Source: Butyrivibrio sp. CB08
GTDB taxonomy: Bacteria > Bacillota > Clostridia > Lachnospirales > Lachnospiraceae
Assembly (NCBI RefSeq): GCF_003625485.1
Contig: NZ_RAIR01000003.1
Span: 62,001-126,000, forward strand
DNA length: 64,000 nucleotides
Reading direction: 5' to 3'
Part shown: one piece after another, positions 7,573-16,203 of the stretch
Numbering within the stretch: the stretch's first letter is position 1
Layout: each line of letters starts with the position of its first letter
Position numbers and translations under genes: made by a program
The notes under the pieces: model-generated
Seen by the model: the letters and a program-made list of their open reading frames with translations, nothing else
Databases searched by the model: none
What the model was told of the DNA's origin: nothing

Positions 7573-9418
7573 TTTACAGAATCTGGATTTTCCGCAAGAT
7601 TTCTTTTGTGACGAGATCAGAGATGGCTTTTTTGTTTCAGAAACAATGAAGCGGTTTTGGGCAGCACAATTGGTGGTTCTTTCAGAAATAGACAAAGTAT
7701 GCAAAAGGCATAACATCAACTGGTATGCCGACAGCGGAACTATGCTTGGTGCAGTCCGCCATAAAGGCTTTATCCCCTGGGATGATGATGTTGATATAGC
7801 CATGTTTAGGGATGATTATAAAAGATTTTTGGGCTATGCAAGGAATGAACTTCCAAAAGGATACCGTATCCTTTCTTCTGAAGATGAAGAATGTGAAAAC
7901 CCTTTTGGCAGGGTGGTTAATGGAAAACAGGTTGTTTTTTCTCACGAACGTTTGGGAGCTTTTTTTGGCTGTCCATTTGTGGCCGGGATTGATGTTTTTC
8001 CAATAGACCGGATATATGAAAAAATGTCGGATGAAGAAGACAGAATGGACAGAGGGAATCTTGTTCTTTCAACAATAGTTGGTGTCAAAGAAGAAAAACT
8101 GACTGATGAAGAACTCAACCAAAAAATTGCTCAGATTGAAGAGGCTAACAATACTGTCATTGATAAGTCGGATATTCTGATGAGTCTGATAGTACTGTTT
8201 GAGCGTATAGCGCAGGAAGCCAATAATGAGAATGCAAATGAGATTGCAGTAATGACCGAATGGCTGGGAAGGGGCAGTTATGTATATGAAAAAAAAGACT
8301 ATGAGGACTGGACAGAGCTTCCTTTTGAGACAACCAAGGTAAGAGTGCCCTCAAGATATCGTAAGGTTTTAAAAGGATGCTATGGCGACTACATGGTAGC
8401 TGTAAGAGGAGGTGCCATTCATGAATATCCAGTTTACAGGCAGCAGGAGGAAGTTTTCAGAGATACGCTTGATAATGATCCGGGAAGATTCTTTTTTAAA
8501 AAGGAAAATTACGATTTTGATGAGGAAAGAAAGAGCTTTTTGACTCAGCAAAAAGAAATGATGAAGTTCATTAGGTCTATCCATGGCAGCATTCAGGATA
8601 TTATTATGACGCAGGGGATGAATGGAGCAGCTCCTTTTTTGGAGTCCTGTCAAAAAGCTGCTGTCAGCATTGGAACTATTATTGAAGGAAAGTACGGCGA
8701 GGATACTTCTGTAGTACACTCGCTTGAGCAGTATTGTGAAAAGGTTTATGAAGCATCTCTTGAGTGGACTGACTGTTCTAAACAGGGATTGGATGAATGC
8801 ATTGATTTGGCCGAGCAACAGCTTGAGAGCCTGGTAGGCACATCTCCAAAAGAAATTCTGTTTCTTTTGGGAAGGGCATCCTGGTGGGATTCAATAAAAG
8901 ATGTGTATGATAAGGCTTTAGCCAATAAAGAGTATGATGTAAAGGTGATATCTGTACCATATAGCTTTTTGGACAGTACCCAGAAGGTGTTGGGAGTTAA
9001 AACAGACTATGAAGAGTTTGACAAGATAACAGAACTTAAGGGTACATTGACAAATCTATATGAGTATAATATCGAGAAGAAGCGCCCTGATAAAATAGTG
9101 ATCCAGTTCCCGTACGATGGGCATAGTTCTACACTGCTGATTCCGGAAGAACTATACTCTGAGAAGCTAAAGAGCCTTACAGATGAACTGATATTTGTTC
9201 CTTATCTTGAGCCTGATCCTCCAGAATCTGAGGAAGATGTGGCGTATGCTTCGCTTCAGGAACTTTTGGAACAGCCTGCTGTATTTAATTCTGACAAGAT
9301 GCTGGTGGGTTCAAACAGGCTGAAGGAATTCTATGTTAAAAAACTGATGGAAATGACAGATGAAACGCTAAAGGATTATTGGGAAAAAAAGTTATCTATT
9401 AAGGAGAGCAGTATATGA
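7565..9418 (+). CDS. Long LicD-family transferase, tandem copy 2
   Basis: A 617-residue full-length paralogue of the preceding gene, overlapping its end by 8 bp. The LicD motif is intact (NWYADSGTMLGAVRHKG, IPWDDDVDIAMF), and the C-terminal part repeats the ASWWDSIKDVY / RPDKIVIQFPYDGHSS / LIFVPYLEPDPPES pattern. The middle (~residues 290-420) is helical with an FLESCQKAAVSIGTIIEGKYGE segment shared by all three copies. The ribosome site GGAGACAGG lies in the end of copy 1. The clear divergence of the copies over their whole length excludes a recent duplication or assembly artefact. They probably differ in acceptor specificity along the same glycan. Confidence 0.8.
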   Translation: MTDLQNLDFPQDFFCDEIRDGFFVSETMKRFWAAQLVVLSEIDKVCKRHNINWYADSGTMLGAVRHKGFIPWDDDVDIAMFRDDYKRFLGYARNELPKGYRILSSEDEECENPFGRVVNGKQVVFSHERLGAFFGCPFVAGIDVFPIDRIYEKMSDEEDRMDRGNLVLSTIVGVKEEKLTDEELNQKIAQIEEANNTVIDKSDILMSLIVLFERIAQEANNENANEIAVMTEWLGRGSYVYEKKDYEDWTELPFETTKVRVPSRYRKVLKGCYGDYMVAVRGGAIHEYPVYRQQEEVFRDTLDNDPGRFFFKKENYDFDEERKSFLTQQKEMMKFIRSIHGSIQDIIMTQGMNGAAPFLESCQKAAVSIGTIIEGKYGEDTSVVHSLEQYCEKVYEASLEWTDCSKQGLDECIDLAEQQLESLVGTSPKEILFLLGRASWWDSIKDVYDKALANKEYDVKVISVPYSFLDSTQKVLGVKTDYEEFDKITELKGTLTNLYEYNIEKKRPDKIVIQFPYDGHSSTLLIPEELYSEKLKSLTDELIFVPYLEPDPPESEEDVAYASLQELLEQPAVFNSDKMLVGSNRLKEFYVKKLMEMTDETLKDYWEKKLSIKESSI

Positions 9419-11265
9419 CAAACATTGATGAATTGTCATTTTCACCAGAGTATTTCTGCGACGAGATCAGAGAGGGATTCTTTGTTTCTGAGGCAATGAA
9501 GTTTTATTGGGCGGGACAACTGGCTGTGCTTTCGGAAATAGATAAACTGTGCAGAAAACATGATATTATTTGGTATGCTGATTGTGGAACCCTTTTGGGG
9601 GCAGTGCGTCATAAAGGTTACATTCCATGGGATGATGATATTGATATAGCGATGTTCAGGGATGACTACAATCGTTTTATGGAGTTGGCTAAGACGGAAC
9701 TCTCAGATGAACTCCTGGTGCGTTCTTCTGACTTTGGGGATTTTGACATGCCCTTTGGAAGGGTACTGAATAAGGGAGCATATAATTTTGATTCTACATT
9801 TATCGCTAAGTATAAGGGGTGTCCGTTTTCTGTAGGAGTAGATATTTTTCCTATGGACAGTATCTACGATGATGCAGACAAAGAGGAAGACAGAGTAAAG
9901 AGAGGCAAGCGGATATATTCGTTACTTGAAGGCATAAGGCATAAGTCTCTGTCAGATGCTGAAATACAAAAGGGTATAGCCATTGTTGAAAGGGAGAACA
10001 ATATAGTTATTACCAGGAAGAAGAATCCTCTTAAGGAACTTCTCCAGCTATTTGATCAAATAGCCAAAGAAAACAATTCTGAAAAATCCGATGAGATTGC
10101 TGTAATGATTGTATGGATGGGGGAAGGAGACGCCAAGTTCCCCAGATCCTGTTATGACAGTTGGTCGGAGATTCCCTTTGAGACAACAACAGTTAGAGCT
10201 CCTGAAGGGATGAATGCTGTTCTTGAAGCATACTTTGGGGACTATATGAAACCTGTAAGAGGGACAGCATCGCATGGTTATCCGGTATACAGGGAACTTG
10301 AGGATGTTTTCAGGGGTAGATACGGGAAGAACCCTACCTGTCGGTATTATTTTGACAAAACGAGGTTTACACCCAAAGCAGTCAGAAAAACCTTTAGTGA
10401 TCAGCAGATGGACCTGCTGGCATATCTGAAGGGCTTTCATGAAAATATACAGGAAATGATACATGCACAGAAGACTGAGGAAGTGCTTAAATTCCTGGAA
10501 ACATGTCAAAATGCAGCAGTAACGGTTGGCAACGCAATCGAGGGAAGGTTCGGAGAGGGCACAGAGGCAGTAGAAGCTCTGGAACATTACTGTGAAAAGA
10601 TATATGAAGTATCAGTTAACTGGAGCGAAGGATCTAAGAATGAACTGGATGATTCGCTTAGCTGTGCACAACAAAAGATAAGGGAACTATTTAATTCTTC
10701 CGGGAAAGAAGTTCTTTTTCTTCTGGGCAAAGCAGCCTGGTGGGATTCAATAAAGACAGTTTTTACCCAAATTGCAGATGATAAGAGGAATAACATAAGC
10801 GTGATACCAATTCCTTACAGCTATCTTGACTACTCAAGGAAGCTGCTTGGATGGCAGAACGATAAGGAGCTATTTGAAAAGATTCCTGAACTAAATTGCA
10901 AATTAACTTCCTTTGATGAATATAAGCTTGAATCCAAGCGTCCTGATATTATTGTTATTCAGGTTCCATATGACGGATATAGCGGAAGCCTCGCAATTCC
11001 GGAGTGGATGTTCTCGGAAAAGCTTTTGAATTATACAGATGAGCTTATTTTTGTTCCTTACCTCGAACCTGACCCACCTGAATCCAAAGAAGATGTGGCA
11101 TATGCCGCTATGCAGGAACTTGTGGAGCAACCGGTAATATTTAATGCTGACAAGATAATAGTTGGTTCACGGAAGCTCAGGGATTATTATGTGGAAAAAC
11201 TCGTCGATATGACGAGTGATGAAATGAGGAATTATTGGGAAATGAGGTGTCCAGTATGCAACTGA
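9415..11265 (+). CDS. Long LicD-family transferase, tandem copy 3
   Basis: A 616-residue third paralogue starting in an ATGA overlap with copy 2 (site AAGGAGAGC). LicD residues are intact (IWYADCGTLLGAVRHKG, IPWDDDIDIAMF). The C-terminal CDP-glycerol-transferase-like part has AAWWDSIKTVF, RPDIIVIQVPYDGYSG and LIFVPYLEPDPPES. It overlaps the start of the transaminase gene by 10 bp, so all five genes of the unit are translationally coupled. The C-terminal part may bind a CMP/CDP leaving group or a phosphorylated acceptor. No catalytic residues of the glycerophosphotransferase C-terminal half are present in it. Confidence 0.8.
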   Translation: MTNIDELSFSPEYFCDEIREGFFVSEAMKFYWAGQLAVLSEIDKLCRKHDIIWYADCGTLLGAVRHKGYIPWDDDIDIAMFRDDYNRFMELAKTELSDELLVRSSDFGDFDMPFGRVLNKGAYNFDSTFIAKYKGCPFSVGVDIFPMDSIYDDADKEEDRVKRGKRIYSLLEGIRHKSLSDAEIQKGIAIVERENNIVITRKKNPLKELLQLFDQIAKENNSEKSDEIAVMIVWMGEGDAKFPRSCYDSWSEIPFETTTVRAPEGMNAVLEAYFGDYMKPVRGTASHGYPVYRELEDVFRGRYGKNPTCRYYFDKTRFTPKAVRKTFSDQQMDLLAYLKGFHENIQEMIHAQKTEEVLKFLETCQNAAVTVGNAIEGRFGEGTEAVEALEHYCEKIYEVSVNWSEGSKNELDDSLSCAQQKIRELFNSSGKEVLFLLGKAAWWDSIKTVFTQIADDKRNNISVIPIPYSYLDYSRKLLGWQNDKELFEKIPELNCKLTSFDEYKLESKRPDIIVIQVPYDGYSGSLAIPEWMFSEKLLNYTDELIFVPYLEPDPPESKEDVAYAAMQELVEQPVIFNADKIIVGSRKLRDYYVEKLVDMTSDEMRNYWEMRCPVCN

Positions 11266-12389
11266 AAAGAAATGTTTTATTGAATCCGGGTCCATCAACA
11301 ACGACAGATACTGTGAAGATGGCTCAGGTTGTACCGGATATTTGTCCTCGTGAGAAGGAATTTCAGTCCATTATGGCTCCGATGCGTGAGGATCTTGTGA
11401 AGATTGTTCACGGTAGGGACGACTATACAGCTGTGCTCTTTTGCGGTTCGGGAACGATATGTATTGATATAACACTAAACTCACTCCTTGATAAGGGGAA
11501 AAAGGCTCTTGTGATCAATAATGGTTCTTACAGCCAGAGAGCTGTTGACGTACTAAATTATTATGGTCTTCCCGTCATTGACTTGCAGCAGCCAATTTAC
11601 ACAACCCCAAGTTTGAGCGAAATTGAGAATGTTTTAAAAGAAAACAATGAAATAGGCTATGTATATATGACGCATCATGAAACCGGAAGTGGGCTTCTGA
11701 ACCCTATCCGTGAAGTAGGCGCACTGGCACATAAATACGGAGCTTTTTTTATCACAGATACGACTTCATCCTATGCAATGATACCGATTAATGTGTATGA
11801 GGATAATGTGGACTTCTGTATGGCATCTGCACAAAAGGGCATTATGGGGATGACAGGTCTCTCCTATGTGATAGGCAAGAGATCAATTATAGAAGCCAGT
11901 AAGGATTATCCTAAGCGCTCATACTATTGCAATCTGTATATGCAGTACGATTTTTTTGAGCGAACAGGAGAGATGCATTTTACTCCTCCGGTCCAGACTA
12001 TCTATGCTGCAAAGCAGGCTCTTATCGAGTACTTTGATGAAGGCGAGCAGGCAAAGTGGTCGCGCCATCAGCGGGTTATGGCCGCAATACATAAGGGCGA
12101 AGAACGACTAGGATTGAAAGAGATACTTGACCGCTCTGTACAGTCTGGTCTTGTATCAGCTGTAAAATACCCGGACGATGAGAACTTCAGCTTTGATAAG
12201 GTTCATGATTACTGTTATGAGCGTGGATTTACAATATATCCGGGAAAGATTGAGAAACAGGGCACATTCAGATTATGTGCGCTAGGCGCAATAGATGAAG
12301 CGGATATAGAAGAATTCTGGAAGGTATTTGAAGCTGGCTTAAAGCATTACAATGTTCAGATACCTGTAAAGTACAATGAGGTGCAGTGA
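11256..12389 (+). CDS. phnW: 2-aminoethylphosphonate--pyruvate transaminase-like (PhnW family)
   Basis: A 377-residue fold-type I PLP enzyme. It has the PhnW/AGT opening LLNPGPSTTTDTVK, the glycine-rich FCGSGT cofactor loop, the PLP-aspartate in FITDTTSSYA, and the lysine in ASAQKGIMGMTGLSYV (Schiff base). PhnW-type enzymes interconvert phosphonoacetaldehyde and 2-aminoethylphosphonate. In this context, with PEP mutase and phosphonopyruvate decarboxylase in the same window, it should run in the biosynthetic direction. The start is set at 11256 (GAGGTG ribosome site at 11244-11249), although the frame opens 21 bp earlier. It overlaps licD copy 3 and is followed by the PntC-like gene at a TGATG junction. 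Confidence 0.85.
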   Translation: MQLKRNVLLNPGPSTTTDTVKMAQVVPDICPREKEFQSIMAPMREDLVKIVHGRDDYTAVLFCGSGTICIDITLNSLLDKGKKALVINNGSYSQRAVDVLNYYGLPVIDLQQPIYTTPSLSEIENVLKENNEIGYVYMTHHETGSGLLNPIREVGALAHKYGAFFITDTTSSYAMIPINVYEDNVDFCMASAQKGIMGMTGLSYVIGKRSIIEASKDYPKRSYYCNLYMQYDFFERTGEMHFTPPVQTIYAAKQALIEYFDEGEQAKWSRHQRVMAAIHKGEERLGLKEILDRSVQSGLVSAVKYPDDENFSFDKVHDYCYERGFTIYPGKIEKQGTFRLCALGAIDEADIEEFWKVFEAGLKHYNVQIPVKYNEVQ

Positions 12390-13090
12390 TGAGCGAGACA
12401 GCAATACTTATGGCGGCAGGAATGGGAACTCGTATGAGCCCCCTTACTGATACCACGCCAAAACCACTGATAAAAGTTCACGGCAGACCCATGATTGAAA
12501 CTGTGATTGATGGACTTTTGAACAGAGGAGTGAACACATTTATTGTTGTGGCGGGGTATCTTGGAGATCAGTTCGCGTACCTTGAAAATAAATATGATAA
12601 TCTTAAGATCGTGGTAAACAAGGATTACCATACCATCAACAACATATCATCAATATATGCTGTGGCAGATAATCTGATATCCACTGAGGATGATGTTTTT
12701 ATTTGCGAGGCAGATTTATATGTGAGCGATGATTCCTTGTTTGGCGCCAAGTTATCACATTCCTGTTACTTCGGCAAGATGGTTAAAGGACACTCTGATG
12801 ACTGGGTGTTTGATACCGATAAAAACGGACGGATTACCAGAGTTGGCAAAGTCGGTGATGACCAATACAATATGTGCGGCATATCCTGGTTTCAAAAAAA
12901 TGACGCACAGCTTTTGGGGCAGCTGATCAAGGATGCATACGGAAAACCCGGATTTGAGAATCAGTTTTGGGATGATGTTGTGAATGATAATCTGGATAAA
13001 CTTGATTTGATAGTAAATCCTATAACACCCGAGTTTATAACAGAGATTGATACTGTGGAAGAATTAAAAGAAGTAGATAGTTCATACTAA
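12389..13090 (+). CDS. LicC/PntC-like cytidylyltransferase (predicted CMP-AEP synthesis)
   Basis: A 233-residue nucleotidyltransferase of the LicC type: ILMAAGMGTRMSPLTDTTPKPL at the N-terminus (glycine-rich nucleotide loop plus the PKP lysine), acceptor-side residues in VNKDYHTINNISSIY (typical of choline- or AEP-phosphate enzymes), and the metal-binding aspartate in FICEADLY. LicC makes CDP-choline. PntC homologues make CMP-2-aminoethylphosphonate in phosphonate clusters. Lying directly behind the AEP transaminase and three LicD transferases, the PntC role is favoured. Sequence alone cannot separate the two. The start codon ATG at 12389 overlaps the preceding stop, with GAGGTG upstream. Confidence 0.75.
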   Translation: MSETAILMAAGMGTRMSPLTDTTPKPLIKVHGRPMIETVIDGLLNRGVNTFIVVAGYLGDQFAYLENKYDNLKIVVNKDYHTINNISSIYAVADNLISTEDDVFICEADLYVSDDSLFGAKLSHSCYFGKMVKGHSDDWVFDTDKNGRITRVGKVGDDQYNMCGISWFQKNDAQLLGQLIKDAYGKPGFENQFWDDVVNDNLDKLDLIVNPITPEFITEIDTVEELKEVDSSY

Positions 13091-13104
13091 ACAATGAGAA
13101 AGTG

Positions 13105-13137
13105 AAATCCCTGCAGCTTATGCTGCAGGGATTTTTA
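13105..13137. terminator. Convergent terminator between the PntC-like gene and pepM
   Basis: A perfect 13-bp stem AAATCCCTGCAGC (13105-13117) / GCTGCAGGGATTT (13122-13134) with TTAT loop. The T run follows on the plus strand. It lies between two converging units and may serve both, though the minus-strand U tract is weak. Confidence 0.85.
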
Positions 13138-13145
13138 GTAGTGAA

Positions 13146-14444
13146 TTATAATTCATCGATCAGTGTGATGATTTTTTTAATGGACATCAATCTGTCGTCC
13201 ACCTCTTTTGCTCTGTGATATCTCAAGATGTCCTGAGCAGTCTGCTGCATGGCAGGGAATGCGGATCTGGTCAGCTGATTAGCGTATATTACAATATTGA
13301 CACCATGTTCCACCAGCTCTCCCTCTGTTATGGTATTAAAACTTGTTGGAACAACAACTATAGGTGTTGTTTTATCCTGTTCGCGGAATTTATCGCAGAA
13401 TTCCAAGATCTCGCTGGGATCTGACTTTCTGCTGTGTATCATGATTCCGTCAGCGCCAGCCTGCACAAAGGCTGTAGCTCGCGCTAATGCATCTTCCATA
13501 CCCTTCTCAAGGATCAGACTTTCTATACGGGCAATTATCATAAAGTCGTCTGTCAGCTGAGCTTTCTTACCTGCAGCAATTTTCTGGCTGAATTCTTCTA
13601 TAGAAGCCTGTGTCTGCTCAACCTCGGTGCCAAAAAGGCTGTTTTTCTTAAGCCCCTTCTTGTCTTCAATGATGACTGCGCTAACACCTAAACGTTCTAG
13701 AGAACGTACGGTATATACAAAGTGCTCCGTCAGCCCACCTGTGTCTCCATCAAATATTATAGGCTTGGTTGTAACCTCAGTGATGTCCTCGATTGTGCGG
13801 AAACGGCTGGACATATCCACAAGCTCTATATCAGGCTTGCCCTTGGCGGTACTGTCACACAGTGAACTGATCCACATTGCATCAAACTGGTCAAGTCTGC
13901 CATTGTCAGCCTCTATTACGGTTTTTTCAACTATCAGACCTGTCAGGCCGCTGTGAGCCTCCATAGCTTTTACGATAGGAGTCATGGACAACAGCTGTTT
14001 CAGGCGTTTTCTTCGGTATTCAGGCATGGACAGTTTTTCTTTTAACTGAAGATCTATCTTGTGTACATGTTCACCAGTGGTGTAAGGAACTTCAATAAGC
14101 TGTCCGCCGTACGTATTTAACAGTTCGATTACATGAGTACGGATAGCTGATTCAGGACCGGATGACCAGTTGTCTCCGTGGATGATATAGTCAGGATGAA
14201 GGTATTCTATAACATCGTCATAGAGCATGTCGTCCTGCATGATTACTGTGTCGATACCATCCAGTTTCTTGTACATTTCCATGCGCTTATCTTCCGGAAC
14301 GGTAGGGAAGCTGTTATATCTGATTGAGGCCTTGTCGCTAAGGCATCCAACTACTACGCGACCATATTTTAAGGCTTCCTTTATGATATTCAGATGTCCT
14401 TCATGAATAACATCTGTGCTGAAACATGTGTAAGCAGTTTTCAT
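13146..14444 (-). CDS. pepM: Phosphoenolpyruvate mutase with N-terminal cytidylyltransferase domain
   Basis: A 432-residue fusion. Residues 1-135 are a TagD/ECT-type nucleotidyltransferase (FSTDVIHEGH with the HxGH site; HGDNW near 95-100). Residues ~145-432 are an isocitrate-lyase-superfamily PEP mutase with the diagnostic EDKKGLKKNS (EDK-x5-NS) that separates mutases from lyases, the metal-side IFDGDTGG, and IIARIESLI. PEP mutase makes phosphonopyruvate, the entry step of all C-P bond biosynthesis. The start is at 14444: GGAGGA lies just upstream, inside the longer open frame. It is cotranscribed with the flagellin glycosyltransferase gene (36-bp gap). The cytidylyltransferase domain may be a second AEP-activating enzyme or act on another substrate. 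Confidence 0.9.
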   Translation of the reverse strand: MKTAYTCFSTDVIHEGHLNIIKEALKYGRVVVGCLSDKASIRYNSFPTVPEDKRMEMYKKLDGIDTVIMQDDMLYDDVIEYLHPDYIIHGDNWSSGPESAIRTHVIELLNTYGGQLIEVPYTTGEHVHKIDLQLKEKLSMPEYRRKRLKQLLSMTPIVKAMEAHSGLTGLIVEKTVIEADNGRLDQFDAMWISSLCDSTAKGKPDIELVDMSSRFRTIEDITEVTTKPIIFDGDTGGLTEHFVYTVRSLERLGVSAVIIEDKKGLKKNSLFGTEVEQTQASIEEFSQKIAAGKKAQLTDDFMIIARIESLILEKGMEDALARATAFVQAGADGIMIHSRKSDPSEILEFCDKFREQDKTTPIVVVPTSFNTITEGELVEHGVNIVIYANQLTRSAFPAMQQTAQDILRYHRAKEVDDRLMSIKKIITLIDEL

Positions 14445-14480
14445 CAGTATTTCCTCCATAATATTTTTTTATCATCTATT

Positions 14481-16028
14481 CTATAGTGAAGATGTACCAT
14501 GAATGAGCGCTCCGTGCTTGGAGAGGTTGATAAATTCAAGATCAGGATGAACTGATATCTGTTCTTCTATGGTTCTTCTGAACAGGTCAAACACCTGACT
14601 TGTTTCAACCATGGTTCCGTCAACTGATTCTACTGAGCAGTTGCCCTGCTTGTTTTCAACTCTTTCGTGTGCAACTCCGTGTGCGTAGCTTACTCCACCA
14701 GGATATGCCAGATCAAGTCCTGCCAGATAGAATTTTTTTGCGCCAAGACGTATTCCGACTTCTATCGCTAATGTTACGACAGTGCCATAAATTTGCCATA
14801 CATCTAAATTGTCCGGATTAGATAATGGTAATCCCTTTCCGTTAGGGGTGGGAACCAGGCAAATATCTCCCTGATAAGCATCGATGTACTTCCAGCAGGT
14901 TGTTTCATCAGCGATAAGTGGAATTTTATCAGTGAATTCTTCGTAGCCATAAATGTGTTCGATAAGCTGGGGACGGGCGTCTGCCGCAACAACCACGTCT
15001 GGGACTGCTTTTTCAGAGTAAAGTCTCTTTATGACAGTATTTACTGCTATGACGGTCCTGGAACCCGAACTGTCCTTGATGAAAGACATACTGTCGTCAA
15101 GTGAGGGACCAGCTGCCACGATAATACATTCGTCACTGGATAACCTGCTCCGTATCTTATCAAATGAGATACGCTGCTTTGAGTAGTTTCTCATCATATT
15201 GATGACGCAGCGCCTGTGAATTGATTTGTTAAATACATCTATCTCAACCTGCTTTTGCAAGGCATCAATACCGACATTATGATACTGAATTGCCTTCCAG
15301 GGTGATATATAGGTTGAGACTTCGCCATTATCAATTTCTTGGTCATGACTGTTTATGAAATCAAGGTACTCTTTTAGTAAAAGTGTTAAATCCTGAATAA
15401 GGACAAACTCAATATCAGATTCCGGAATCCAGTCAAGAATGCCGAACTCTCGAGCATAATTAACGATTCGAGAATCGCTTTCATAGATGACGATCTTTAT
15501 GGCTCCATCGGATTTTTTATGTAGCATGTAAGGAAGGTATCCCATATCACAACCGAATAAATGCACCTCCCTATTAGTAGGAGCGTAAAAGGACTCTGCT
15601 ACTTCTGAGGCTTCATTCAAAGGATTATGAGTGTCGTGATAGGTCACTTGATTTTGCAGGTCCGTTATGGTCAGAAACCCAGAGTCAGAACTCTTTATAC
15701 GAAATTCGTTCTCGGTCACGTCAATGTCTGTGAAATATGACATATATTTGTACATCAAGGGAATAAGACTGGAAGTAATAAGGGCTGACGCGTAGGAGGA
15801 ATCCTCCCAGTTTTCAGATATTGTTCTGGCAGATGTTAAAAGAGCTTCTGCCAATTCACGGTCGTTGCCTGACAGCTCTTTTATAATGCTCTCCACGGAA
15901 GAAATGGCAGAGTTGTATAGCTTTTGTGCATCAAATTTGTTTCCTTCACGCAGAAAATGTACGGAATCTTCAAAATCTGATATCAGAAGTGATTGTTTGT
16001 ATATATTCTCAAGGAATTCCTGGGCCAT
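14481..16028 (-). CDS. Maf-type flagellin glycosyltransferase (MptE-like/DUF115)
   Basis: A 515-residue protein. Residues ~285-470 form the MptE-like DUF115 core: IIVAAGPSLDDSM, VIAVNTVIKRL, PDVVVAADARP, and LGAKKFYLAGLDLAYPGG. This is the signature of motility-associated factors that transfer nonulosonic acids (pseudaminic, legionaminic, possibly Kdn-type) from CMP to Ser/Thr of flagellin. The N-terminal ~200 residues are helical and a variable acceptor-recognition region. It is the first gene of a minus-strand pair with pepM, so flagellin glycosylation and phosphonate synthesis share one transcript. NeuB- and NeuA-type genes for its donor begin ~1.3 kb away on the other strand. Confidence 0.85.
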   Translation of the reverse strand: MAQEFLENIYKQSLLISDFEDSVHFLREGNKFDAQKLYNSAISSVESIIKELSGNDRELAEALLTSARTISENWEDSSYASALITSSLIPLMYKYMSYFTDIDVTENEFRIKSSDSGFLTITDLQNQVTYHDTHNPLNEASEVAESFYAPTNREVHLFGCDMGYLPYMLHKKSDGAIKIVIYESDSRIVNYAREFGILDWIPESDIEFVLIQDLTLLLKEYLDFINSHDQEIDNGEVSTYISPWKAIQYHNVGIDALQKQVEIDVFNKSIHRRCVINMMRNYSKQRISFDKIRSRLSSDECIIVAAGPSLDDSMSFIKDSSGSRTVIAVNTVIKRLYSEKAVPDVVVAADARPQLIEHIYGYEEFTDKIPLIADETTCWKYIDAYQGDICLVPTPNGKGLPLSNPDNLDVWQIYGTVVTLAIEVGIRLGAKKFYLAGLDLAYPGGVSYAHGVAHERVENKQGNCSVESVDGTMVETSQVFDLFRRTIEEQISVHPDLEFINLSKHGALIHGTSSL

Positions 16029-16120
16029 AATCTCTCCGGGGTAACTTGGTAAATAATAATACTATTATGTTTATTTTATTACGTTTTAAGGCATTTGTGA
16101 AGGAATGGCGGCTTATTGTG

Positions 16121-16129
16121 TGATACAAT
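16121..16129 (+). promoter_or_regulatory. Possible extended -10 promoter for the nonulosonate operon
   Basis: TGATACAAT: TACAAT (16124-16129) with an upstream TG at extended -10 position, in the 175-bp divergent gap between the Maf gene and the SGNH gene. No good -35 element is seen at 17 bases. No sigma-28 motif was found in this gap in either direction. Confidence 0.4.
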
Positions 16130-16203
16130 GAAATGGTAAGAAAAAACGTGGCTTTGAAGTTTATGATACTCGCTTTGAGTCTTTATGAGCCAAAGGAAAA
16201 ATA

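Noticed and set aside
5710..11265. Recent triplication or assembly error of the licD genes
   Set aside because: The three proteins differ throughout their length, including at DNA level, with distinct overlaps between genes.
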